A stretch of 47,599 nt of DNA from JANQIV01 sp050117315 (GTDB lineage: Bacteria > Bacteroidota > Ignavibacteria > Ignavibacteriales > Melioribacteraceae). The DNA is taken from the NCBI GenBank assembly GCA_050117315.1, contig JASFMY010000037.1, forward strand, positions 1 to 47,599, written 5' to 3'. Positions 24,067-32,202 of this stretch are shown here, in pieces. How positions within the stretch are numbered: the first letter of the stretch is position 1; each line of letters opens with the position of its first letter. The notes beneath the pieces were generated by a model. That model did not search any database and was not told where the DNA came from. It saw nothing but the letters and a program-made list of their open reading frames with translations. The position numbers and the translations under genes were made by a program.

Positions 24067-24297
24067 ATGAATATATTAGGAAAAATAATCAAAAATCATC
24101 GTAAAAAAGCGGGATTAACTCAAAAAGAGCTGGCTGATCTTGCCGGAATAGGCAAAACCGTTATCTTTGATATTGAAAAAGGGAAAAAAACAGTCCAGTT
24201 TAATTCGCTTCTGAAAGTTTTAGATGTATTGAACATAAAACTAAAAATTGAAAGCAGATTAATGGAACAAGAGGCAGTTATAAATGAGAAGAGCTAA
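24067..24297 (+). CDS. hipB: HipB-like XRE DNA-binding antitoxin component
   Basis: Residues 1-76 from MNILGKIIKNHRKKAGLTQ. The HTH_3 fold is clear (LTQKELADLAGIGKTVIFDI then EKGKKTVQFNSLLKVLDVL). An upstream start at 24028 is less likely since the added residues are not conserved-looking and lack an RBS. HipB-type proteins bind the operon promoter and support neutralisation of the kinase. The stop overlaps the next start by 14 bases, placing all three genes in one operon. Confidence 0.88.
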   Translation: MNILGKIIKNHRKKAGLTQKELADLAGIGKTVIFDIEKGKKTVQFNSLLKVLDVLNIKLKIESRLMEQEAVINEKS

Positions 24298-24595
24298 AAT
24301 ATATAATTTTGGTTTGGAGGCTGGGGAACTTATAGAACTTAAAATGAATACTGAATATAATTTTTTTTATTCGGACAATTATGACGGCGAGCCTGTTTCA
24401 TTAACCATGCCGAAATCCCAAAAAGAGTTTTACTTCGATTCATTTCCGGCATTTTTTGAAGGCCTGCTGCCGGAGGGTGTTATGCTTGAAACTCTTCTTC
24501 GAACAGCTAAGATAGATTCAAATGATTTATTCTCGCAACTGGTTTATGTGGGAGAAGATTTAGTTGGTTCGGTAACGGTAAAGGAAATTAAATGA
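24284..24595 (+). CDS. hipS: HipS-like N-terminal HipA subdomain, separate small antitoxin
   Basis: The 103-residue protein corresponds only to the N-subdomain 1 of HipA (Couple_hipA): YSDNYDGEPVSLTMPKSQKE, then FDSFPAFFEGLLPEG and SQLVYVGEDLVGSV. In the described HipBST systems this small protein is the true antitoxin of the HipT kinase. From memory of the E. coli O127 work, a Trp of HipS inserts into the HipT active site; there is no Trp anywhere in this HipS, with FF at about the equivalent stretch. The stop overlaps the hipT start as ATGA. Confidence 0.82.
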   Translation: MRRAKIYNFGLEAGELIELKMNTEYNFFYSDNYDGEPVSLTMPKSQKEFYFDSFPAFFEGLLPEGVMLETLLRTAKIDSNDLFSQLVYVGEDLVGSVTVKEIK

Positions 24596-25518
24596 ACCGG
24601 TGTCCTATAACATACGAATTAACGAAAGGACGATATTCAAGCAACGGACTAAAATTGATTTCAAGAAATCTAACAGATTTAAACGACCTTGGTTATTCAA
24701 GAATGGAATTATTGAATGAAGCGATTACCCGTGCCCCGAAAATGTCTATTCAAGGCGTACAACCAAAATTGAGCGCTGTTGTTAATGTTTCCGAAAGCAA
24801 GTTTGAAATCGTTGATAAAAAAGGATTGTATATTTTGAAACCTCAGCAAAAATTTTACAGCGAGGTACCTCAAAATGAAGATCTGACAATGCGCCTTGCT
24901 AAATCAGCCGGATTTAATATCCCATTTCACGGAATGATTTACGGCAAAGACAATTCGCTTACTTATTTTGTGAAAAGATTTGACAGGACTACACATTATA
25001 AAAAAATAGCTGTAGAAGATTTTGCCCAATTATCCGGTGCTTCACGAAGCACTAAATATAATTCAAGTATGGAAAAAGTTGTCAAAATTATTGATAAATA
25101 CTGTACTTTCCCGGCAATAGAAAAATTAAAGTTGTTTGAATTAACACTCTTCGATTTCCTAATAGGAAACGAAGATATGCACCTGAAAAACTTTTCATTA
25201 ATTACTAATGATAAAAAAATAGAACTCTCGCCTTTTTATGATTTGCTAAATACAACAATTATTCTTAAGAAAGCACAGGCAGAAATTGCTTTACCGGTCA
25301 GAGGACGTAAGAATAATATTAAAAGAAAAGATCTAATTGAATATTTCGGCAAAGAAGTTTGTATTCTTAATGATAAAGTTGTAAATAAAATTTTACAAAA
25401 ATTTAAGGCGAATTTTGAAGAGTGGAATAAAAAAATAGAAATCAGCTTTTTGTCTGCTCAAATGAAGAAAAAATATTTTTCGTTACTTGAAATTAGGAAA
25501 AAGATACTATTTCCATAA
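24592..25518 (+). CDS. hipT: HipT-like Ser/Thr kinase toxin (split HipA core)
   Basis: The 308-residue protein is the kinase part of HipA without the N-terminal subdomain. The Gly-rich loop MSIQGVQPKLSA carries S52-I53-Q54, where E. coli HipT has a two-Ser S-I-S. YFVKRFDR is the beta-strand with the ATP Lys. GNEDMHLKN gives catalytic D195 and N200, and LSPFYDLLNT gives metal D217. HipT of E. coli O127 is reported to phosphorylate tryptophanyl-tRNA synthetase. The target here is not known. All catalytic residues are present, so the toxin should be active. Confidence 0.85.
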   Translation: MNRCPITYELTKGRYSSNGLKLISRNLTDLNDLGYSRMELLNEAITRAPKMSIQGVQPKLSAVVNVSESKFEIVDKKGLYILKPQQKFYSEVPQNEDLTMRLAKSAGFNIPFHGMIYGKDNSLTYFVKRFDRTTHYKKIAVEDFAQLSGASRSTKYNSSMEKVVKIIDKYCTFPAIEKLKLFELTLFDFLIGNEDMHLKNFSLITNDKKIELSPFYDLLNTTIILKKAQAEIALPVRGRKNNIKRKDLIEYFGKEVCILNDKVVNKILQKFKANFEEWNKKIEISFLSAQMKKKYFSLLEIRKKILFP

Positions 25519-25641
25519 GAGTTCTTTGATTAAGTAATAAAATTGGACAATGAATAAACTGTTTATTGTATATAATTCCCTTCTCAAAAAAGTTTTCGTT
25601 TTTTAGTATATTCGCATAAATAAAATTTTAAAGGAGACAAT

Positions 25642-27903
25642 ATGACCGCAAATATTGATGTGATCGAAAAAGTGTATGCAGAGTTGGAGTCTAAACTTGG
25701 AAAAACAAGAAAAATACTAGATAAACCGTTAACATATACAGAAAAAATCTTATACTCACATCTATGGAATGAAATTTCCCATGAACATACACGTGGAAAA
25801 GATTACGTTGAGTTAGCGCCGGACAGGGTTGCAATGCAGGATGCAACCGCACAAATGGCGATGCTCCAATTTATGCATTCCGGCCGCAAGAAAGTGGCAG
25901 TGCCTTCAACTATTCACTGCGACCACTTAATCCAGGCACAGGTAGGTGCAAAAGAAGATTTGGCCCGAGCCAACGATGAAAATGATGAAGTATATAAATT
26001 CATGGAAACAGCCGGAGCTAAATACGGAGTTGGTTTCTGGAAACCTGGAGCAGGAATTATTCACCAGGTTGTTCTGGAAAACTATGCATTCCCCGGCGGA
26101 TTGATGATCGGCTCGGATTCACACACTCCAAACGCAGGCGGACTGGGAATGATAGCCATCGGCGTAGGCGGCGCAGACGTTGTCGATGTTATGGCCGGGA
26201 TGCCGTGGGAATTGAAATGGCCTAAACTAATAGGCGTTAAATTGACGGGCAAACTGGGAAGTTGGACTTCGCCAAAGGATGTGATCTTAAAACTTGCCGG
26301 GATACTTACAGTAAAAGGCGGGACAGGACATATCGTTGAATATTTCGGCGAAGGCACAAACTCTATTTCCTGCACCGGTAAAGCGACAATCTGCAATATG
26401 GGTGCCGAAATCGGTGCAACCACTTCCCTCTTTGCTTATGACAATAGAATGAACGCATACCTAAAGAGCACGGACAGAAATGACGTGGCCGAACTCGCGG
26501 AAAAATATACCGGTCAATTGAAAGCAGATGATGAAGTAATTGCAGATCCTTCAAAATATTATGACCAGGTAATTGAAATTAATCTTGATGAACTGGAGCC
26601 GTATTTGAACGGCCCGTTTACCCCTGATAAAGCTTGGCCGGTTTCCAAAATGAAAGAAGCTGTTGAAACAGAAAATTTCCCCGACAATATTAGCGTTGCA
26701 TTAATTGGGAGCTGTACAAACTCAAGTTATGAAGACATAGACCGTGCTGCAAATATTGCAAAGCAGGCATTGTCAAAAGGCTTAAAAGCCAAATCACAAT
26801 TTACAATAACACCGGGCTCAGAACAGGTCCGCGCTACAATTGAAAGAGACGGACAGTTAAAAACATTAACCGATTTCGGCGGGGTTGTTCTGGCTAATGC
26901 ATGCGGCCCTTGTATAGGCATGTGGAAAAGAATGGATAACCCGGAAGGTGAGAGAAATACCATCGTTACTTCATTCAACAGAAACTTTGCAAAAAGAAAC
27001 GACGGCAACCCGAATACACTGGCCTTTGTTGCCAGCCCGGAAATTACAACTGCACTTGCTATTTCGGGAAGTTTGTCATTCAACCCGGCAACTGATGAAA
27101 TTGAAAATGAAAACGGTGAAAAGGTAAAATTAGATAACCCGCACGGACTTGAACTCCCTGAAAAAGGTTTTGAAAAAGACCTGGAAGGATTTCTTGCACC
27201 TCCAGAAGACAGTTCCGATGTTGAAGTTATAATTTCACCGGAAAGCAAGAGATTACAATTCCTTAAAAAATTTGAACCGTGGGACGGAAATGATTACCTG
27301 GATATGCCGGTTCTTCTCAAAGCAAAAGGTAAATGTACCACCGACCATATTTCAATGGCAGGTCCCTGGCTTCGTTTACGCGGTCATCTTGATAATCTTT
27401 CAGATAATATATTCCTTGGTGCAATTAATGCCTATAACGACAAGGCGGGCGAAATAAAAAGCCAACTGGACGGTAAGTATAAACAGCCTCATGAAGTAGC
27501 CAGAGAATACAAAGCAAAAGATTTTGATTGGGTTGTTGTCGGTGATGAAAACTACGGCGAAGGCTCAAGCCGTGAACATGCAGCTATGGAACCGAGATTC
27601 CTCGGCGGCAAAGCAATAATAGTAAAATCATTTGCTCGCATTCATGAAACAAATCTTAAAAAACAAGGTATGCTTCCCCTAACTTTTGCCAATCCGGATG
27701 ATTATAATAAAATTCAGGAAGACGACAGAATAAGCCTGGTAAATCTAAATGAACTCGCTCCCGGAAAACAGGTAAAAGCAATACTGAAACATACTGATAA
27801 TTCAACGGAAGAAATATTTCTGAACCATACAATGAATGAAAATCAAATTCAATGGTTCAAAGCAGGTAGCGCACTAAATTTGATTGCAAGCCAAAATAAT
27901 TAA
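25642..27903 (+). CDS. acnA: Aconitate hydratase
   Basis: The 753-residue protein is a complete aconitase of the mitochondrial-like type: N-terminal domains with DSHTPNAGGLGM, Fe-S ligands C358 (GSCTNSS), C421 and C424 (ACGPCIGMW), and the swivel domain with GEGSSREHAAMEPRFLGG. It interconverts citrate and isocitrate in the TCA cycle through a [4Fe-4S] cluster. Start is supported by AAAGGAG seven bases upstream. A strong terminator follows. The gene symbol is assigned by function: length fits this mitochondrial-type group better than the longer AcnA/IRP or AcnB forms. Confidence 0.95.
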   Translation: MTANIDVIEKVYAELESKLGKTRKILDKPLTYTEKILYSHLWNEISHEHTRGKDYVELAPDRVAMQDATAQMAMLQFMHSGRKKVAVPSTIHCDHLIQAQVGAKEDLARANDENDEVYKFMETAGAKYGVGFWKPGAGIIHQVVLENYAFPGGLMIGSDSHTPNAGGLGMIAIGVGGADVVDVMAGMPWELKWPKLIGVKLTGKLGSWTSPKDVILKLAGILTVKGGTGHIVEYFGEGTNSISCTGKATICNMGAEIGATTSLFAYDNRMNAYLKSTDRNDVAELAEKYTGQLKADDEVIADPSKYYDQVIEINLDELEPYLNGPFTPDKAWPVSKMKEAVETENFPDNISVALIGSCTNSSYEDIDRAANIAKQALSKGLKAKSQFTITPGSEQVRATIERDGQLKTLTDFGGVVLANACGPCIGMWKRMDNPEGERNTIVTSFNRNFAKRNDGNPNTLAFVASPEITTALAISGSLSFNPATDEIENENGEKVKLDNPHGLELPEKGFEKDLEGFLAPPEDSSDVEVIISPESKRLQFLKKFEPWDGNDYLDMPVLLKAKGKCTTDHISMAGPWLRLRGHLDNLSDNIFLGAINAYNDKAGEIKSQLDGKYKQPHEVAREYKAKDFDWVVVGDENYGEGSSREHAAMEPRFLGGKAIIVKSFARIHETNLKKQGMLPLTFANPDDYNKIQEDDRISLVNLNELAPGKQVKAILKHTDNSTEEIFLNHTMNENQIQWFKAGSALNLIASQNN

Positions 27904-27910
27904 AATTAAA

Positions 27911-27938
27911 AGTCCCGTTTTAGCGCGGGACTTTTTTC
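27911..27938 (+). terminator. Rho-independent terminator after aconitase
   Basis: AGTCCCG (27911-27917) pairs with CGGGACT (27926-27932), followed by a run of T (CTTTTTTCTTT). It lies eight bases after the stop codon. Confidence 0.88.
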
Positions 27939-28030
27939 TTTGTATTCCTTCAACGATTTAATATATTTCATTTCAAACTGTCACATTTCTCTCTCAAAAT
28001 ATTATGCATCCAAAAAGAAAAGAGATTATA

Positions 28031-29149
28031 ATGAAAGCATTGTTCCTAATTATTTTTTTTTCAACTTTTATTTTATCCCAGGAAGATGATAATATCACAA
28101 TCCACACACCTGACGGACAATTCCGCGGTGCAACTTTTAAAGTATTTGTAAATGTTGATATTAGCCAAAGCCAAAAGCCGAAACTCCAGTTGCTGCCGCA
28201 TGGATTTACAAATACTTTGCTCAGTTGCGACGAAGATAATTTTTGTTTTGAACCGTATAGAATCGGAAGAAACCATAACATGACAATAACACTTGATAAA
28301 ATTACAACCAACGAAAAAGGAACTCTTTTAATTTTTGATATTAGAAAATTCGAATTCAACAACTTGCAGGCTATTAGACAGGTTCTCCCTATAATAACTT
28401 TCAACAAAATAGGCAGTGATTCGGCAGCCACGGTTCAAGAGGTAATTTTAATTGATAACGAGGAGGTCTATATTGCAAACAGCTTCTGGGTAACAGCCTA
28501 TACTCTTTTAATTGTGCTGGCAATAATGGCATTCTATTTCTTTATTAGCTGGAGGGTAAAACAGAAACTCAAAAATATATTGTGCGGATCACACGGCAGA
28601 CTCTCATTATCACAAACGCAGATTGCTCTGTGGACAGTGTTTATCGGCGCTTTCGTATTTGCTTTCGGGCTTATAAGATTGGAAGTACCGGCTATACCGA
28701 GTTCTTTAATAGCATTAATGGGAATTTCTCTTGCTACAGGTTCTTTAATGTATGTTTCATCTTCAAGTGAAAATAAATCATCAGTTGCAGATAAAGACGG
28801 CAATATTACAACCCGGCAGGATGAAATTGCAAAAAAGAACAACAGTTTTATCCCTAAAAAAAGCTGGGTTAATTTGATCTCCGTATTCGATAAACAAGTA
28901 CAGGGATACAGGTTATCAATAGCCAAAGCTCAAATGCTGTTCTGGACAATACTTTCAATATTTTTGTTTATAGTAAAAAGCATTACAAGCCAGGTTTTGT
29001 GGGAAGTCCCGTGGGAACTGGTAGCCCTTATGGGAATAAGCCAAAGCGCTTATTTATTCCCGAGTTTGAAGAGCGCACAACAACAAAAAGACGCAGCTTC
29101 AACACAACCTACGGTGGAACAACAAACAGCGGAAACTTCAAAACAATAG
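28031..29149 (+). CDS. Secreted/membrane protein with an internal duplication (372 aa)
   Basis: Start chosen at MKALFLIIFFSTFILS, a clear signal peptide; an upstream ATG at 28004 adds nine charged residues. A soluble N-terminal domain (about 20-150) is followed by a TM helix (about 155-178). Two related membrane units then follow: residues about 191-237 (LSLSQTQIALWTVF ... PSSLIALMGIS) and about 295-340 (LSIAKAQMLFWTIL ... PWELVALMGIS). Between them is a polar linker, and a Gln/Thr-rich tail closes the chain. No family name is recognised. It is convergent with the DUF192 gene. Confidence 0.75.
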   Translation: MKALFLIIFFSTFILSQEDDNITIHTPDGQFRGATFKVFVNVDISQSQKPKLQLLPHGFTNTLLSCDEDNFCFEPYRIGRNHNMTITLDKITTNEKGTLLIFDIRKFEFNNLQAIRQVLPIITFNKIGSDSAATVQEVILIDNEEVYIANSFWVTAYTLLIVLAIMAFYFFISWRVKQKLKNILCGSHGRLSLSQTQIALWTVFIGAFVFAFGLIRLEVPAIPSSLIALMGISLATGSLMYVSSSSENKSSVADKDGNITTRQDEIAKKNNSFIPKKSWVNLISVFDKQVQGYRLSIAKAQMLFWTILSIFLFIVKSITSQVLWEVPWELVALMGISQSAYLFPSLKSAQQQKDAASTQPTVEQQTAETSKQ

Positions 29150-29191
29150 TTGTTCTTAAACTAAAAAGTAGGAAGCAACCTTATCTGCCGT

Positions 29192-29776
29192 TTAGTTTGC
29201 CCGCCAGACAATGTTGTCGCCTTCTTTGATATCATGCTTATCGGTAAAACCTGAAACAACTTCAACAACATATTTAGCAGGCTTTCCTGAAGGGTACGAC
29301 TCTTCGGAATAAGGTGTAGTATTTTTATGAATCTTTACAATCTCAAAGTTTTTATTAACAAAAATCATGTCTAATGAGATAGCCGTGTTTTTCATCCAGA
29401 AGGATTGGTAATTTTCGTATGGAAACGCGAATAACATTCCCTGGCTTTCCCTAAGGTCAATCCTAAACATCAATCCCTGTGATCTTTCCGCATCATTCTC
29501 AGCCAACTCAACGTCAATCTTTGTAATGAACTCATCGTTCACATTGCGAAAAGTAACTTCTCCTTCTTTGTTAAACGAGTAGGGAGTAAACGTTTTGATT
29601 TTATTATCCTCTTTGTTTTCTTCCTTTTCTCCGAAAAATTTTGGAATTAAAAAATAAGCGGCAACAATTAAACAACCGGAAATAACCAACTGCATTATAA
29701 GTTTTTTATTCTTTTCTTTTTTTTGACCTTCTTTATTTTTTTTTCTTTTGTCGTTATGCGAATTTTTTGAGCTCAT
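29192..29776 (-). CDS. DUF192 family protein with N-terminal membrane anchor
   Basis: A very basic Lys-rich N-terminus precedes one TM helix (about 26-45). The DUF192 domain covers about 75-190 with VELAENDAERSQGLMFRIDL, the core GMLFAFPYENYQSFWMKNT, and VVEVVSGFTDKHDI. DUF192 proteins are small extracytoplasmic beta-barrels of unknown biochemical role. Faces the periplasm by topology. Overlapping nothing, it is convergent with the duplicated membrane protein gene. Confidence 0.85.
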   Translation of the reverse strand: MSSKNSHNDKRKKNKEGQKKEKNKKLIMQLVISGCLIVAAYFLIPKFFGEKEENKEDNKIKTFTPYSFNKEGEVTFRNVNDEFITKIDVELAENDAERSQGLMFRIDLRESQGMLFAFPYENYQSFWMKNTAISLDMIFVNKNFEIVKIHKNTTPYSEESYPSGKPAKYVVEVVSGFTDKHDIKEGDNIVWRAN

Positions 29777-29876
29777 TTTATTATCTTCCGGTTTAAATTG
29801 TGCCTTTTGTAAAACACAAGTTGCATAAATTTTCCGAAATAAAATTACAAATTATCATAAAAATTTTTAATCAAAT

Positions 29877-30740
29877 TTGATAGTTGACCGAGAAGAAATA
29901 ATTTTAAATGATGCCCAGACAAAAATGGTAAAAAGCGGCTGGGGCGAAAAAGCATTTCTAAATTCAACAGTTGAGAAAATTACATATCTGTCCGACGGCT
30001 TGAAAGTAAAAGGTTATCTTGCTTACCCCAAAAATCAAAATGATAAGTACCCATGCATAATCTGGAACAGGGGCGGCATTGGCAATGCAGGCGCAATTGA
30101 TTCATTTAATGCCCGCGGTATATTCGGCTCGCTTGCAAGCTGGGGTTATGTAGTATTTGCATCACAATACAGGGGCAATGCCGGCGGCGAGGGGCACGAC
30201 GAATTTGGCGGCAACGATGTAACCGACGTTTTAAATTTGATTCCGCTTGCTGATAAGTTTTCATTTGCAGATAATAATAAATGGGGAATTGAAGGCTGGA
30301 GCCGTGGCGGGATGATGACTTATTTAACTTTGACTAAAATGCATAACTTCAAATGTGCCGTGGTTACGGGCGGAATAGCAAACCTAAGATGTAATGCAGA
30401 TGAAAGCATGTTCATGAAAAAACTTTACGAAGTGACAATGGGAAAAACAGGAAGCGGGGAATTCCAAGAGAAATGTAAGTCAAGGTCTATTGTAAACTTT
30501 GCAGAAAGGCTTTCAAAGAATACCCCGATTTTAATCCTTCATGGAAATAATGATAAAAGGGTTTTGCCGCACGACTCTATTGATCTTTCGTATAAATTGC
30601 TTGAATATGAAATTCCTTTCAGGTTAGTTATGCTGGGAAACGGCGATCATTTTTTGAAATCACATAGAAAAGAAGTTGATAGGTTAAGAAAAGAGTGGTA
30701 TGAAAAATACCTCAATGACAAAGGAGAAATTACAAATTAA
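29877..30740 (+). CDS. S9-type alpha/beta hydrolase (prolyl oligopeptidase-like catalytic domain)
   Basis: The 287-residue protein is a free-standing catalytic domain. GIEGWSRGGMMTYL carries nucleophile S142 (GxSxGG), NNDKRVLPHD has the Asp, and LGNGDHFLKSHRK the His. The N-terminal strand YLSDGLKVKGYLAYPKNQND is that of S9 peptidases without the propeller. A cytoplasmic location is likely because there is no signal peptide. The start is uncertain: the frame begins TTG at 29877 with no clear RBS, and the ATG at 29925 (MVKSGWGEK) is an alternative. Confidence 0.82.
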   Translation: MIVDREEIILNDAQTKMVKSGWGEKAFLNSTVEKITYLSDGLKVKGYLAYPKNQNDKYPCIIWNRGGIGNAGAIDSFNARGIFGSLASWGYVVFASQYRGNAGGEGHDEFGGNDVTDVLNLIPLADKFSFADNNKWGIEGWSRGGMMTYLTLTKMHNFKCAVVTGGIANLRCNADESMFMKKLYEVTMGKTGSGEFQEKCKSRSIVNFAERLSKNTPILILHGNNDKRVLPHDSIDLSYKLLEYEIPFRLVMLGNGDHFLKSHRKEVDRLRKEWYEKYLNDKGEITN

Positions 30741-30805
30741 AAATTCATAGAAGCATTTTTTAATTTTTCATTTATAATTTATAATTATCTACCGGAGAAA
30801 TAAAA

Positions 30806-31279
30806 ATGGCAAAGAAATACTGGTTATTTAAATCAGAACCTGATGCTTATTCTATAGATGACCTTGCAAACATAAAAAACCAAACAGATCACTGGGACGG
30901 CATAAGAAACTACCAGGCTCGTAATTTTATAAGGGACGATATGAAAGTTGGCGACAAGGTTTTGTTTTACCACAGTAATACAAAACCGACGGCAGTTGTG
31001 GGCACATGCGAGATTGTCAAAGAAGCATATCCCGACTACACGGCATTTAACCCGAAATCCAAATATTATGATCAGAAAAGCAGCCCGGATAAACCTGCCT
31101 GGTTTATGGTTGACGTTAAGCTCGTAAAAAAATTCAAATACCAGGTTACTCTTGAAGAAATCAAGAATAATCCAAAACTGAAAAACATGCGGCTCGTTCA
31201 GCTCGGTAACCGTCTTTCAGTCTTCCCTGTTGAAAAAAATGAATTTGATGAGATTGTAAAAATGGGGTCAAAAAAATAA
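30806..31279 (+). CDS. EVE domain protein
   Basis: The 157-residue single EVE (PUA-like) domain protein has the hallmarks KYWLFKSEPDAYSIDDL, HWDGIRNYQARNF, MKVGDKVLFYHSN and PAWFMVDVKL. EVE domains bind modified bases in RNA or DNA and are relatives of YTH and ASCH proteins. The cellular role of the bacterial stand-alone form is not settled. ACCGGAGAA precedes the start. It lies 66 bases after the S9-type hydrolase and may share its transcript. Confidence 0.9.
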   Translation: MAKKYWLFKSEPDAYSIDDLANIKNQTDHWDGIRNYQARNFIRDDMKVGDKVLFYHSNTKPTAVVGTCEIVKEAYPDYTAFNPKSKYYDQKSSPDKPAWFMVDVKLVKKFKYQVTLEEIKNNPKLKNMRLVQLGNRLSVFPVEKNEFDEIVKMGSKK

Positions 31280-31408
31280 ATATCATTTTGCCGTTCTAAC
31301 TAAAAGATTTCTTATTTTCATGAAATCTTAATGAGGAAATTTCTCCCGGCAAAGTGAAATTTCAATACTGGCGGTGTTGTAATCTTTTTATACATTAAAG
31401 CGATACTA

Positions 31409-32065
31409 TCAATAATCCTTTAATGTTACCAGCCCGTTTTTTAGGCTTCTGAGTATAAGCTGAGGAGTATTTTTAACTTTTAATTTACGCATGATATTCC
31501 TACGATGTGTTGAAACCGTATTTTCACTTATAAATAATTTATCGGCTATTTCTCTGTTATTGTTGCCGGCAACTATCAAACCGATAATCTCTTTCTCACG
31601 GCTGCTGACCAATTTTCCACGATTGTTAACCGATGACCCGCTTTTAAGTTCAAACATATTCTCGATAAGAAAGTTCCGTATCTCTTTACTGAAATATCTT
31701 TCCCCGCTATAAACAGACTTCGCAGCGTTTATCAACTCTTCCTTTGAAGTTTTTTTCAGCAGGTATCCCTCTAACTGAAATTGGAGTATTTTTAAGACTT
31801 TTTCTTTGTTATCAATATCAAGCAGAACGATTATTTTCAGATCGGGAAACTTTTCCCGCACATCTGAAAGAAGTTCATAACTGTTTGTTTTGACAACTTC
31901 AATTTCTACAAAAAGCAGGTGCGGTTTAAGCCTTCCGATTTCCGATAATAAATCTTCTTCTGAAGAGCCATGCACCTCAAACCCGATAATTTTCTGAAGA
32001 ATACAGCTTATCGCATAATTCATCAGAAAGTATTTATTTGCAATTAAAATGCGTATGTCGTTCAT
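31409..32065 (-). CDS. NarL/FixJ-type regulator with an atypical receiver
   Basis: About 218 residues from the chosen start MNDIRIL; 13 upstream codons are unlikely. The receiver domain lacks the acidic pocket: the usual D-D is A9-N10, and the phosphoacceptor position in HLLFVEIEVV is E54. KKTS keeps the conserved Lys. The HTH is complete: LVSSREKEIIGLIVAGNNNR, then EIADKLFISENTVSTHRRNI. Glu at the phosphoacceptor site can mimic constant phosphorylation, so it may be regulated by other means. It is divergent from the photolyase gene across a 138-bp space, so it may control that gene. Confidence 0.88.
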   Translation of the reverse strand: MNDIRILIANKYFLMNYAISCILQKIIGFEVHGSSEEDLLSEIGRLKPHLLFVEIEVVKTNSYELLSDVREKFPDLKIIVLLDIDNKEKVLKILQFQLEGYLLKKTSKEELINAAKSVYSGERYFSKEIRNFLIENMFELKSGSSVNNRGKLVSSREKEIIGLIVAGNNNREIADKLFISENTVSTHRRNIMRKLKVKNTPQLILRSLKNGLVTLKDY

Positions 32066-32202
32066 ATCATGGCTATTTTTAATTAGACTAAATATAAATA
32101 ACATGGCCCTAAAAGTCTATTTAAACTTTCTAAAAATTTGTCTTTGCTTTTTGAACTAATTTTTATTTAAAATGATTCATAGATGAAAACATAACTAACA
32201 CG

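Noticed and set aside
26082..27248. Long minus-strand reading frames across aconitase
   Set aside because: They are shadows of a clear conserved gene on the plus strand.
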